IMG/VR virus record: IMGVR_UViG_3300043775_000099 | Span: 1 to 24,522 of that record | Reading direction: 5' to 3' (one strand) | Origin: a virus | DNA length: 24,522 bases | In this document: positions 11,994 through 20,633 of the stretch, one piece after another | Layout: each line of letters starts with the position of its first letter | Position numbering within the stretch: position 1 is the stretch's first letter | The notes under the pieces: model-generated | Told to the model about the DNA's origin: nothing | Seen by the model: only the letters and a program-made list of their open reading frames with translations | Database searches by the model: none | Program-made: the position numbers and the translations under genes

Positions 11994-13958
11994 TTATGCT
12001 GTCATTGCAGACACGCTTAATGTAGCGGGTACTGTTCCTGATGTAAGTGTTAATTCAATATCGCCGCCGTTATTACGAATAGCTATGCCTGTTATGTTAC
12101 CGCCAAGATTTACGCCTGTAGCACTTGGAATAGCTAACAATGCAGAAGCCGTAACTGCTGCAACATTCCTAACGGATAAAACAGCGCTCACATCGCCTGC
12201 ACCAATTCCTACCCACGTATTTAACGCAGGTATAGTGACCGTTCCGCCCCCAGCAAATAACCCCGATGAAGCAGACATATATGTGCCTGCAACAGCGCCT
12301 TTTGACGTCAAAATAGTTTTTAATATGTTAGGTACGCCTGTACCACTAGCTCCAAATTTACACGCTAATACGTTAGGCTCATACCCCGCTGTGTAATTTA
12401 AATAATTTGATGTTGCATTAAATTGAGTATTAGTTACGCTAACTTTGCTGTCTGTTGCAGCTAAAGTAATAGAGTGTACTTGGCAACCTATTATTTCTAA
12501 ATGCCCTGATCCGCCCGGCGTACCTACGGTTAATATGGATAAATTCGCTTGAGAGAAAATAACGCCGCTTATAATATTATTGTAGTAATACAAAGTGTAA
12601 ACAATGTCTGCGCCGTCAGAAGGCGTGGCGTCACTATTTTCAATAAAGGTATCGTAAATTCTTAATGTTGCGCCAACGCCATTTACTACTGACTCTGAAA
12701 ATGGCCCTTGAAGAACCCCGCCATAAATATTAACGACATAGTTTTTTTCTACATATGTACCTGGCACATTTGTAAATTCAAAAGCCCTTTGCGTTGTAGG
12801 TGCACCAACAATATTTGGCGATATAAAATCAACCGCAGCCCAATAGCCTTCACCATGTACCGCAACTACACATGATTGATATGCGCTAAGTTTTACTTGT
12901 GAAGATTGAAAATTGTTAAACCAAATACCGTAATCCCATATACCAGTAGGGTAAGCATTATTAGCTCCGCCTGCTGCTATTGATATGTCTATATACGCAT
13001 TGTTGCCAATTGCGTAGGTATAATTGGAAGAATAAAGTGCTTTAGTACACCCTGCGTTACACGCAACTATACCAAACCCTGTAAGTTGAGGTCTTGCGTA
13101 GTTTACATTAGTAAAATTTAACCCGCCTGTAGCATTTGTAAATAGTAATACAGAAGAATATATACCGTCGCCGTATATAACTTGCTCTATATTTGCACTT
13201 GGGATAACTAATTCTGATGTAATTACATATGCGCCTGACGGAATATAGATAGGCTTACCTGTAGTTAACGCGGCGTTAAACGCTGCCGTATCATCAGTAG
13301 TGCCATCACCTACAGCGCCAAAGTCTTTTACTGATACGGTTTGACGAAGTTTAGCTTGTACGTTAGTTGTTACCGCGCCTGCGCCTGCTGGCGTGTACGA
13401 TACGTTAACTGCGTCCATTGCATTAGTGGCGACAGGCGTAGCGGTAGAAAACTTAACAACATCGCCTACATTAAGGCCAGTTAAGAACGTAACGGTATTG
13501 TCATCGGTCTCAAGGTAATTAACACTAACAATCTGATTACTACCGTTTACAAACACGGCTAAGTTATTAGTAGCAGGCAAATACGATAGAGTTAAGTTGA
13601 ACACAGTCTGACCGGCTGTCGCTGTCGCTGTTTCTTCTTGCGCTGTAAAGGCAATAAAGTTAGAGTTGATGCCTGACAAGCCGTCCCAAGTGGCAATCAA
13701 TACGTCTGTAGAATCTTTAAGTACAAACTTGTAGCTAATGCCATCCGCTAACCAAATCTCGCCAGTAGGCACTCGACCTGCGGCGTCTAAGATGATAGGG
13801 TTAGCTAGGGCAGTAATGCCTGAGCTTGATGTGTATGTAGTAGCAGGGGTTGATGTGCCAGCTAGGTAAGTGTACAGTAGACCGCCAGTTAAGGGGACGC
13901 CATCGTTGGTGAAGAACTGTGCGCCAGCGCCGCCTAAAGGGGATAAGTTAACAGCCAT
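11994..13958 (-). CDS. tailspike with pectate-lyase-type beta-helix (receptor binding)
   Basis: This 654-residue protein has three zones. The N-terminus (1-110: NLSPLGGAGAQFFTNDGVPLTGG...) resembles the particle-binding part of phage fibre proteins. At about 110-200 there is a beta-rich linker, and at 205-223 QAKLRQTVSVKDFGAVGDGTTDD, the signature start of the pectate_lyase_3 beta-helix. The rest is Asn/Gly/Thr-rich repeat-like beta structure, as in tailspikes that bind or cut surface polysaccharide. Catalytic residues cannot be assigned by eye. AGGAG lies 7 nt before the ATG. It is the last structural gene before the GNAT and ejection proteins. Confidence 0.8.
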   Translation of the reverse strand: MAVNLSPLGGAGAQFFTNDGVPLTGGLLYTYLAGTSTPATTYTSSSGITALANPIILDAAGRVPTGEIWLADGISYKFVLKDSTDVLIATWDGLSGINSNFIAFTAQEETATATAGQTVFNLTLSYLPATNNLAVFVNGSNQIVSVNYLETDDNTVTFLTGLNVGDVVKFSTATPVATNAMDAVNVSYTPAGAGAVTTNVQAKLRQTVSVKDFGAVGDGTTDDTAAFNAALTTGKPIYIPSGAYVITSELVIPSANIEQVIYGDGIYSSVLLFTNATGGLNFTNVNYARPQLTGFGIVACNAGCTKALYSSNYTYAIGNNAYIDISIAAGGANNAYPTGIWDYGIWFNNFQSSQVKLSAYQSCVVAVHGEGYWAAVDFISPNIVGAPTTQRAFEFTNVPGTYVEKNYVVNIYGGVLQGPFSESVVNGVGATLRIYDTFIENSDATPSDGADIVYTLYYYNNIISGVIFSQANLSILTVGTPGGSGHLEIIGCQVHSITLAATDSKVSVTNTQFNATSNYLNYTAGYEPNVLACKFGASGTGVPNILKTILTSKGAVAGTYMSASSGLFAGGGTVTIPALNTWVGIGAGDVSAVLSVRNVAAVTASALLAIPSATGVNLGGNITGIAIRNNGGDIELTLTSGTVPATLSVSAMTA

Positions 13959-14217
13959 ATATAACTCCTAATGTAACAATAGCCCCTAGTGTCGTGGCTA
14001 ACCAATCATAAATATCTACGGTATGACCAGGATGCTTGTAATCATACCACTCTTTTGCGCCCGCTACTATAGCTACAAGCAGTAAAGCCCAGTAGCCTAT
14101 AACATAATATGATACAAAGGCCAGGATAGCGCCTACGTTAAAGTGAGCCTGTAAGTCGGCACGTACTGGAATACGAGGGCTGGACAGCTTCATAAACAAT
14201 GAGAATAGTTTTTCCAT
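13948..14217 (-). CDS. small integral membrane protein between tailspike genes
   Basis: This encodes 89 residues from the ATG at 14217; AAGGA lies 8 nt upstream. A longer frame to 14235 uses a TTG and is not needed. It has an amphipathic start (KLFSLFMKLSSPRIP), then HFNVGAILAFVSYYVIGYWALLLVAIVAG, AKEWYDYKHPG, and a last hydrophobic segment (IYDWLATTLGAIVTLGVIYG), i.e. two or three membrane helices. The H...KE.D....G..D..AT spacing resembles small phage and YfiM-like membrane proteins. Its stop overlaps the next tailspike gene and its start shares one base with the previous stop. A holin or lysis accessory is possible but unproven. Confidence 0.65.
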   Translation of the reverse strand: MEKLFSLFMKLSSPRIPVRADLQAHFNVGAILAFVSYYVIGYWALLLVAIVAGAKEWYDYKHPGHTVDIYDWLATTLGAIVTLGVIYGC

Positions 14218-15467
14218 TATGAAATCCTTGAGCAATATGCAATATTGCCTGCAAGAACTGTTACTTGTAGAACACCTGATGCAAAACTACCAAATACGCC
14301 TGTATCCCCTATTAAAGTAACGCCAGCAGGTGGAACTAAAATAAGCCCTGCACCTGTAGTATCTGTTTTAATTATAGTGACTGTAGTGCCTACAGATCTA
14401 TACGCTAAAAATGATAAATTCATGCCTATTTGTGCGCCAGTATTTAGATTTTTTACGTCAAATAAATTTACATTTTGACCTTGAAGTGTTAATGAAACAG
14501 ATGATGAATAAGATACAAGTTGGCTTGGCGCATCACCTGACGTAACAGATAATTGAAAGCCACTACCATTAATACCTAACGCTGCGCTAGAGCCAACGCC
14601 TAATGCGCCATTAGGTGCGTTATTAATATTTTTTAAGAAATAACTATGCGGATTACTTGGTGATAAATCATACCAATATTGCCCTGCATAAGTTGATAAA
14701 GCATCTACATATAAATCGTATCTGCAATACTCACCACCACGAATATAAACACCGTTATTACCGCCTTCAACAAACATATCCCAATTACTAGCTGTATGTC
14801 CTACTGCACCGCTACCTTGCGTAATATAAAGTCCTACGCCGCATCCGTATGCGCCAATAGCAGTCATAATACATCCGTTAGTATTATCTCCTGCATCTGG
14901 AGTTACTTTAAACCCATAGTCGCAACTTTGCGCAAATACATCACTCCAGCGTTGTAAATTGCCCGATATAAAATTAACCCCTGCTGCACCATGCGACAGA
15001 TTTATTCTATTTAAACTTAATAATTGCCCTCTATTAGTTGCTTCGTTACCTACAATAATGCAATCACTACTATTAGTGCCTAATCCACCATAAATTTGCA
15101 TATTTTCAATAGTACATTGTTGCCCGTTAACTGATATAGTAGCTGGATGTGTTACAAGTGTTTGTCCTGTCCAATCGGCACTAATTTGGCTAATTGTAGT
15201 GCTTAATCTACCTGCGCCATATATTCTAGTTCCTAATTGAGTAATTGCTATAGGAGCAGAAATACTATATGTTCCCGCTGGGAAGTAAACGGAAGGATAA
15301 TTAGCGAAACTAGCTAATGCAGCCGTAATAGCGGCATAACTATCTGCTACTCCTGTAGGGTCAGCACCGAAATCAATAACACTAACTGATTCTTGAAGTT
15401 TAGCTGTAAATGGTCTATTAACTGCGCCAGTTGCGCCTTGGTCATATTTAGGTACGAGTGTTGTCAT
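14217..15467 (-). CDS. second pectate-lyase-type tailspike
   Basis: This 416-residue protein carries LVPKYDQGATGAVNRPF, then KLQESVSVIDFGADPTGVADS at about 23-43 with YFPAGTYSIS after, the common entry to a pectate_lyase_3 beta-helix. There is no separate N-terminal anchor like the longer spike at 11994. The remainder is beta-rich, with GAGRL, a C-terminal strand set and the ending AYCSRIS. It could be a trimeric enzyme or a fibre bound to the other spike, a design known in branched tailspikes; here this is inference. AAGGATAAATATA precedes the ATG. The stop (TAA) and the next ATG share one base. Confidence 0.76.
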   Translation of the reverse strand: MTTLVPKYDQGATGAVNRPFTAKLQESVSVIDFGADPTGVADSYAAITAALASFANYPSVYFPAGTYSISAPIAITQLGTRIYGAGRLSTTISQISADWTGQTLVTHPATISVNGQQCTIENMQIYGGLGTNSSDCIIVGNEATNRGQLLSLNRINLSHGAAGVNFISGNLQRWSDVFAQSCDYGFKVTPDAGDNTNGCIMTAIGAYGCGVGLYITQGSGAVGHTASNWDMFVEGGNNGVYIRGGEYCRYDLYVDALSTYAGQYWYDLSPSNPHSYFLKNINNAPNGALGVGSSAALGINGSGFQLSVTSGDAPSQLVSYSSSVSLTLQGQNVNLFDVKNLNTGAQIGMNLSFLAYRSVGTTVTIIKTDTTGAGLILVPPAGVTLIGDTGVFGSFASGVLQVTVLAGNIAYCSRIS

Positions 15468-15472
15468 TATAT

Positions 15473-17233
15473 TTATCCTTCTAATGTGTCTAGTCTTGCA
15501 GTTAAATTAGTTATCATTGCTTGTTGTTCTTGGATAAATGCAACAATGTTTGCCATTACTTCAGAACTTGATGGTTGAATAGATTGGTAAATTGGAACTG
15601 TACGAGTACCCATTACAGCCTCTACTGCTGGAGTAACCTCATTACCTTCTTCGTCTAGTACAGCAGGTATAGCTGGAGTTATTTCATACTTTTGTTCTTC
15701 AGTTGCATCTTTTTCACCATTACCTGAATACTTAGCCACTTCCATAAATTCATGGGCAACAAAACCAACACCTTCACCTGACCCATCCCACCATTGCCAT
15801 TTTTTAGGCTGTAAAGCCATAATAAAGTCTTTAGAACCTGTAAGAGCTTCTTGGTTATTTTTTAAGCGATAGTCAGAAGTTAAGTTGTAAAGAACACCCG
15901 TTGTGCCATTTTGTGTGATAGAGCCAATAGAGCCTCCAGCATATAAAAAGTAAGCGTAACCAGTACCACTAGCAGTACCACTAGCATGCACTATATTTGC
16001 GCTGCCTCCTCCAGTAGGGTCTAAATATAACCCATTAACAGAGTTGCTTACTACGGCTTGTCCAATTAATAACCTCCCACTAGCATCTAGTGTTAATAAA
16101 TTTGATGCACTTCCAGATTGCAAAACAATTTTAGTAGATGAAAACATACCTGCGGCATAAGCCCCAAAACCTAAAGCGGCGCCTGTAGAGTTATCCGTTC
16201 CAACATAAAAAGTATTGCCTGTATTATTAAAAGTTTGGTATGCGCTATTTGTTCCAGTTGACGATGTTATGCTAAAAGCATTAGCGGCATTTGTTTTTAC
16301 TATGCTTGCCCCGCCCGAAGATACACTTCCGGTCACGCTTAAGTTAGTAGCTCCAGGGTCTGTGGTATTACCTAAACTTAATCCGCCACTAGCATGAAGT
16401 GTCATTGCTTGTGTCCAGCTAATAGTATTTCCTGCTGTACCGCTTGCTGCATAACTCCAAGATTGTAATCCTAATGCTTGCGTATATTTTGTTGCAGGGC
16501 CATTATTCTTATAAACAAAAGCGCCTCCATTTGTAGACTGAATTGCATTATTTAAATACTCAGCGTTACCACTTGTACCTGAACTTCCAATTGCGCCCCA
16601 AGAACCTACTTCAATAGCTCTAACTGTACTAGCCCAAGTATTAAGAGTCACTCCTATACCTAAGTTAGTACCGTCAAATATTAATGCACTTCCAGTAGTT
16701 AATGCGCTTGTGCTTGACGCATAAACAACACCGTTAGCTGTAAACGCCGTTAAACCTGTACCGCCGCTTGTAGTTGGTAATGCAGTACCTGATAACGTAA
16801 TAGCTAAGGTACCGCTAGTGGTGATAGGACTGCCTGATATAGATAAGAACGAAGGCACTGAAGCCGCAACGCTTGTGACTGTACCGCCTGAACCTGTAGC
16901 ATTAATAGTAATAGCGCCAGCGCCATTAGTAATGGTTACGCCTGAACCTGCGGTTAGCGTGGCTTTGGTTAGCGTGTTGCCTGTGGAGTTACCAATGAGT
17001 AGCTGACCGTCTGTGTAACTTGTTTGGCCTGTACCGCCTGCTGATACTGGAACGACTTTCCATCCAATGACTTGTACGTTACCGCTGCTGTCCTTGTAAA
17101 ACAGCTTGCCATCAAAGATATTAATGGCTAATTCAGCGCCGCCAGTGCTGTTCAATAGATTACCAGCCGCAGGTGTGTTGCCTGTGGTTGAGCTAGAATA
17201 AATCTGTATCGGCGTAAAACCTGATTGAGCCAT
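15473..17233 (-). CDS. tail fibre with C-terminal S74 chaperone domain
   Basis: This 586-residue fibre has an N-terminal GGTGQTSYTDGQLLIGNSTGN motif typical of phage fibre proteins, a long Ser/Thr/Gly-rich shaft, and a C-terminal intramolecular chaperone (peptidase S74 type). SDYRLK at residues 453-458 holds the Ser and Lys of the self-cleaving dyad, so cleavage would precede Ser453 after trimerisation. GVGFVAHEF follows, and the end is a coiled coil (EVMANIVAFIQEQQAMITNLTARLDTL). The chaperone contains the near-repeat TPAIPAV/TPAVEAV. It starts in the previous stop (TAATG), with GGGGGC as the likely ribosome site. It is one of three receptor-binding candidates. Confidence 0.85.
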   Translation of the reverse strand: MAQSGFTPIQIYSSSTTGNTPAAGNLLNSTGGAELAINIFDGKLFYKDSSGNVQVIGWKVVPVSAGGTGQTSYTDGQLLIGNSTGNTLTKATLTAGSGVTITNGAGAITINATGSGGTVTSVAASVPSFLSISGSPITTSGTLAITLSGTALPTTSGGTGLTAFTANGVVYASSTSALTTGSALIFDGTNLGIGVTLNTWASTVRAIEVGSWGAIGSSGTSGNAEYLNNAIQSTNGGAFVYKNNGPATKYTQALGLQSWSYAASGTAGNTISWTQAMTLHASGGLSLGNTTDPGATNLSVTGSVSSGGASIVKTNAANAFSITSSTGTNSAYQTFNNTGNTFYVGTDNSTGAALGFGAYAAGMFSSTKIVLQSGSASNLLTLDASGRLLIGQAVVSNSVNGLYLDPTGGGSANIVHASGTASGTGYAYFLYAGGSIGSITQNGTTGVLYNLTSDYRLKNNQEALTGSKDFIMALQPKKWQWWDGSGEGVGFVAHEFMEVAKYSGNGEKDATEEQKYEITPAIPAVLDEEGNEVTPAVEAVMGTRTVPIYQSIQPSSSEVMANIVAFIQEQQAMITNLTARLDTLEG

Positions 17234-17631
17234 TAAAAGTTGCCCCCTGAAATACCTACATACCTAGATGCAGTTGCTGTCGTAAACGTGCCTGTTGCTG
17301 GCGTTGTTGCTCCGATTGTCGTACTATTAATCGTGCTGCTTGTAATTGCGCCGTTTGTATACCCAATGCCGTTAAGTATACCCGAAATAACTTGACTTGC
17401 GTTAATTGCAATAGGTACATTCTGTATACCTACTATACTGCCAAACTCATTAACTGTTATTTGTGGTACTTGCGACGCTGTGCCGTAAGTGCCTGGTGTT
17501 ACTGAACCTGTACTTGAATACGCTATCGTAAACAGGTTGTTAAAAAACCTAAACCATTCGTTCGACACAATGCCTGTCTGTGGATCGACAAGTGAAACCC
17601 TAGGTGCCGGTATACGGGTGTAATTAAGCAT
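17233..17631 (-). CDS. tail protein in tail-needle position
   Basis: This 132-residue protein starts IPAPRVSLVDPQTGIVSNEWFRFFNNLF, a motif common at the N-terminus of phage tail and fibre proteins. Then come Thr/Ser/Ile-rich beta-type repeats (TSSTINSTTIGATTPATGTFTT), ending ISGGNF. It follows gp10 exactly where P22 has the tail needle gp26, but it lacks a long heptad coiled coil, so it is not a classical needle. It could cap the tail or anchor the fibre at 15473. It overlaps the gp10-like gene by 8 nt. Confidence 0.65.
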   Translation of the reverse strand: MLNYTRIPAPRVSLVDPQTGIVSNEWFRFFNNLFTIAYSSTGSVTPGTYGTASQVPQITVNEFGSIVGIQNVPIAINASQVISGILNGIGYTNGAITSSTINSTTIGATTPATGTFTTATASRYVGISGGNF

Positions 17632-19063
17632 TAGTTCCGCTGATGAGTAACTCAGCGCCCATAATTGCTATTTTAACTGGGTCAGTCCCTGATACCTCAT
17701 ACACGCGGTCACGTAGCTTTTGTGTCATGCCTAGACGCCGCCAAATAGTACGATAGCCATATTGACCTATCGCCCCCATAGACTTCCAATGTTCATTAGA
17801 CCAAGTATGGCCGCCATCGTCAGACCAACGTAGCATGGCCTGGGGGTCATTACCTTGACCAACAACAAGACCCACGCCTGATTCAGACTCTAGTTGCAGA
17901 CTGTGTTGCGCTGTGCGTTTTAAATTGTTTTGACCGCTAGGTAGCGCTCTCCATGAGCGTAGCCACTTCTGTGTAGCGCCGTTATCGGCATAGACGTCTA
18001 GGTCAAACTTGTAGATGTTGCCATTTTGGTAGTCGCCTACAAGTGTAGTGGATTGGAAGTTGCACTGACAATTTGAACGGTGACGTGTGAACTCACCATT
18101 AGTTAAGTAAGCACGTTCATGCCACGCGCCTGTGGCTACATCGTAAACCCATGTGGCATTGCCAGTAGGGAACGATATAACGTAGAACGCATGGCCTTCT
18201 TGTTGGTATGTGTAAGCTACAGCGTCAGATATGTTGGTGTAGCCTTGGATAGCGTATTCGATAGCGTGTGTTGACACGCGTTGTGCAGCGTAGCCGTTAG
18301 ACCTGTAAATAACACCAAAGCCCCGTGGGTCGTTGCCTAACCAAAACAATGAGTTATCTAGCTTTGCTACAGAATAAGGTGCGATACAGCCTGTTTCGTT
18401 AAACGCACCTTGAATTGGTATTAACGGAAAGTCGGTAGCACCGGAGTCATACCAAACCTCTGTCGTGTCCGTACCGAATACCCATAGCTCACGGTGGATA
18501 GAGTTAACAGCTACAACGCCGTCAGGTGAACCCTCAGCACTAGCAAAGTCTAGCGGATCAACGGATGTACCATCTAGTAGCTGTGTAATCCATATCTTTT
18601 GGCTGTCAGGCTCGTTATACACGAAATACCCATCAAGATAGGTGACAGTTCCAGCGCCAGTAAAATCAGGGTCTGTAATCTTAGCGAATACGTCAGTAAC
18701 TTCATTGTAGATATAGCCATTAGGGTTAGCTGCAATAAACATTTGTACGCCATTATCAGCAAACGTGACTGGCCCAGTGCCTGCTACTTCACCAATGTAT
18801 TCGTAAGTGTAGTCGGTATTGATGCGATAAAAACCTGTGCCTGATACGCAATACGCATCGGTGCCATTGGTTTGATGCGCCCATAAGCCTCGAATAGGGC
18901 CAGTGCCTATGGTGACTAGCTTAGTTAAACCTGGCGCACGATTAAGATAGCCTATCTCAAGACCATTCTCAGGTGTCTGCTCAGGAAACAAGTTAACCAT
19001 GCGGTTGTCCGCAGCGTTAATTGAACGAGCTACATAAGATTGTCCAAGGATAGGCGTTTTCAT
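17624..19063 (-). CDS. packaged DNA stabilisation / tail hub protein, P22 gp10-like
   Basis: This 479-residue protein matches the P22 gp10 family (about 470 residues) in size, position after gp4, and motifs: GQSYVARSINAADNRMVNLFPE near the N-terminus, then NRAPGLTKL, GLWAHQTNG and repeated beta-propeller-like strands. The C-terminus has LRWSDDGGHTWS and WRRLGMTQKLRDRVYEV, also typical. It forms the tail hub below the gp4 ring and keeps packaged DNA from leaking. Its start shares one base with the gp4-like stop (TAATG), so translation is likely coupled. Confidence is high. Confidence 0.88.
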   Translation of the reverse strand: MKTPILGQSYVARSINAADNRMVNLFPEQTPENGLEIGYLNRAPGLTKLVTIGTGPIRGLWAHQTNGTDAYCVSGTGFYRINTDYTYEYIGEVAGTGPVTFADNGVQMFIAANPNGYIYNEVTDVFAKITDPDFTGAGTVTYLDGYFVYNEPDSQKIWITQLLDGTSVDPLDFASAEGSPDGVVAVNSIHRELWVFGTDTTEVWYDSGATDFPLIPIQGAFNETGCIAPYSVAKLDNSLFWLGNDPRGFGVIYRSNGYAAQRVSTHAIEYAIQGYTNISDAVAYTYQQEGHAFYVISFPTGNATWVYDVATGAWHERAYLTNGEFTRHRSNCQCNFQSTTLVGDYQNGNIYKFDLDVYADNGATQKWLRSWRALPSGQNNLKRTAQHSLQLESESGVGLVVGQGNDPQAMLRWSDDGGHTWSNEHWKSMGAIGQYGYRTIWRRLGMTQKLRDRVYEVSGTDPVKIAIMGAELLISGTNA

Positions 19064-19776
19064 TAATAGTTACCAGCAAAGATATTAAAGCGTTGACGCG
19101 TAGCCACAATGCTATATGGCATGGACATAATGTCGTCAGGATTATTAATACGTTTTAAGTCACGTTTAGCTGTCATAGCAATACGTTGCACAGTAGGAGA
19201 AGGCTCTACACCAAACTCAGGTGCAATCTCACAAGCTAGGTTATATTTAAACGCACGTAGATAGCCTGGAGGGAACGCAAGGTTTGTAGCCAAGGTAGCA
19301 GGTGCAGTTAATTCTTGAACAGATACAATGTGGAACTCCAACACTTTGGTTGGCACTGGATACACTGTCATTGAAATGTTAGGGTATTCCATGTTTACCC
19401 ACATCACTTGTGGATAAGTAGACGTCACGGTCTTAACAGCAATGCCATCGTATTGTTGTTGATTGATTAGTTTGATGCCGAATGATATACCGCTTGATGG
19501 GTCACGGAAGTATGAGGCGTCGTCTACTAAGATAGGACGGTTGCCTATAGTGTCGCCTGACGGCCCTAAAGTATGTGTTTTAGTGTTAGGTATCCAAGTC
19601 ACAATTTGATCTTGGGTAGCAAATACGGACAAACGCTCAGTATTCCAGCTATCAATCATTTGATTTAGCGCGGATAGAGCGTCTTGTGAGGTTGCGGCAG
19701 ATGGCGTCTCGCCTTCGGCTAGTATGCCTAGTAAGCGTAACGCACCATTAATTTGATCGCCTGCGGTAGTGGCCAT
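19063..19776 (-). CDS. tail accessory factor / head closure protein, P22 gp4-like
   Basis: This 237-residue protein opens TAGDQINGALRLLGILAEGETPSA...DALSALNQMIDSWN, the hallmark of P22 gp4-type tail accessory factors, which bind the portal ring and close the head. P22 gp4 is about 166 residues; this one is longer, with strands (VTWIPNTKTHTLGPSG) between the helical N-terminus and the helical C-terminus (RAFKYNLACEIAPEF). P22 gp4 also has muramidase activity, but I cannot locate its active site here. AAGGAG precedes the ATG and lies just after the stop of the upstream gene. Confidence 0.85.
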   Translation of the reverse strand: MATTAGDQINGALRLLGILAEGETPSAATSQDALSALNQMIDSWNTERLSVFATQDQIVTWIPNTKTHTLGPSGDTIGNRPILVDDASYFRDPSSGISFGIKLINQQQYDGIAVKTVTSTYPQVMWVNMEYPNISMTVYPVPTKVLEFHIVSVQELTAPATLATNLAFPPGYLRAFKYNLACEIAPEFGVEPSPTVQRIAMTAKRDLKRINNPDDIMSMPYSIVATRQRFNIFAGNY

Positions 19777-19787
19777 AATACGGCTCC

Positions 19788-19967
19788 TTATTCTTTTCTA
19801 CGTCGTTTGACATCCAGCGTATTGACGGGAGCCGCTTCAGCTTCAATTTTAGCTGGCGTATCAGGATTATACTCTATCCATCCGTTTTGTGCATCCGCTT
19901 CTGCTTCCTCAATCATAGTAGCTACTTTAGTACCATGAACAGGGTGTCGTAAATATATTGTAGGCAT
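19788..19967 (-). CDS. 59-residue phage protein between capsid and tail genes
   Basis: The ATG at 19967 follows GGAAAA. The product begins MPTIYLRHPVHGTKVATMIEEAEADAQNGW, a pattern I recall in small phage proteins at this position, and ends in a basic KRRRK tail. Its length is normal for such proteins. A terminator lies just upstream, so its transcription needs read-through or a local promoter. The role is unknown; a head-tail joining or scaffolding aid is only a guess. Its stop is followed directly by the gp4 ribosome site. Confidence 0.7.
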   Translation of the reverse strand: MPTIYLRHPVHGTKVATMIEEAEADAQNGWIEYNPDTPAKIEAEAAPVNTLDVKRRRKE

Positions 19968-19983
19968 GTTTTTTCCGATAAAT

Positions 19984-20011
19984 AAAGAGGAGGTTTTTAG
20001 GCCCCCTCTTT
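19984..20011 (-). terminator. intrinsic terminator after the 93-residue gene
   Basis: On the minus strand AAAGAGGGGG pairs with CCTCCTCTTT over 10 bp (one G-U pair) around an 8-nt loop, then ATTTAT. It begins 4 nt after the stop at 20016. The U-run is partly inside the stem, so termination may be incomplete. Confidence 0.6.
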
Positions 20012-20015
20012 TACA

Positions 20016-20297
20016 TTATGGCAATAAGCCGTAAGTTTTTAGTTTTGATTCTAATTGTGCTACGCGAGTTTGCAAGTTTGCAACAACGGATAAAACAGAG
20101 TTACCTTCGTCTTTAGTTGCAAAACCGAAAGGTGTTGTTTGAGTTAAATCTTGAATTGCATAGTCAGGTGTGCCAGGTGCAGTAGACGTAATAGTAGTCA
20201 AAGCAGCGGTATTAGCCGCAACTTGAGGTACAAACGTAGCCCCATCTAACAACGGATCTGCATAAGCAACGCCAATTGGTTTGGTATTGTTAGCCAT
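20016..20297 (-). CDS. small structural-type hypothetical protein
   Basis: This encodes 93 residues with AAAGGAAAATAT before the ATG. The N-terminus (NNTKPIGVAYADPLLDGATFVPQVA) is beta-like; the C-terminus (VLSVVANLQTRVAQLESKLK) is a short coiled coil, which could trimerise a fibre or a head decoration. It sits two genes after the coat gene, isolated by terminators on both sides. No family is recognised. Confidence 0.62.
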   Translation of the reverse strand: MANNTKPIGVAYADPLLDGATFVPQVAANTAALTTITSTAPGTPDYAIQDLTQTTPFGFATKDEGNSVLSVVANLQTRVAQLESKLKTYGLLP

Positions 20298-20316
20298 GAT
20301 ATTTTCCTTTAAAAGT

Positions 20317-20334
20317 TCCGCCCCGAAGGGCGGA
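20317..20334 (-). terminator. intrinsic terminator with UUCG tetraloop
   Basis: On the minus strand UCCGCCC-UUCG-GGGCGGA is a perfect 7-bp GC stem with the very stable UUCG loop, followed by ACUUUU. It lies 20 nt after the 83-residue gene's stop and just before the next ribosome binding site. Confidence 0.75.
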
Positions 20335-20353
20335 GTTATTACTTTTTATTACA

Positions 20354-20605
20354 TTAAGCTACAACAGCAAATTGCCATTTTGTGCCATCAGAAATAAACA
20401 ACTTACCTACACCAGTAGCGTTAGTAGTAACGCCAATAGAGCCTTTAACGGCAGTTGTTGTAGTGCTGTTAGCAGTAACTGCTGTGCTTAAAAAGTAAAT
20501 GCCAGCACCTGTTGAAGCGGTAAGAGTGTTACCGCCCAATAGTTTTTCTGCATCTACGTTACCGTCAGATACTTGATATGGGCCTGCGCCGTTTGGAATT
20601 GCCAT
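20354..20605 (-). CDS. small structural-type hypothetical protein after coat gene
   Basis: This encodes 83 residues with AGGAGAATTA before the ATG. The sequence is Gly/Thr/Ala-rich with alternating strands (GIYFLSTAVTANSTTTTAVKG, KLFISDGTKWQFAVV) and no charged helix, suggesting a small beta-sandwich. Genes like this directly after the coat gene often encode head decoration proteins or fibres, but nothing here proves it. It lies between two intrinsic terminators. Confidence 0.62.
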   Translation of the reverse strand: MAIPNGAGPYQVSDGNVDAEKLLGGNTLTASTGAGIYFLSTAVTANSTTTTAVKGSIGVTTNATGVGKLFISDGTKWQFAVVA

Positions 20606-20633
20606 GTTAATTCTCCTAATTAAATTAAAGAAC

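Noticed and set aside
12085-12396. 103-codon plus-strand frame inside the tailspike
   Set aside because: Pro/Ala/Thr-rich shadow typical of the opposite strand of a Gly/Ala/Thr-rich gene; no ribosome site.
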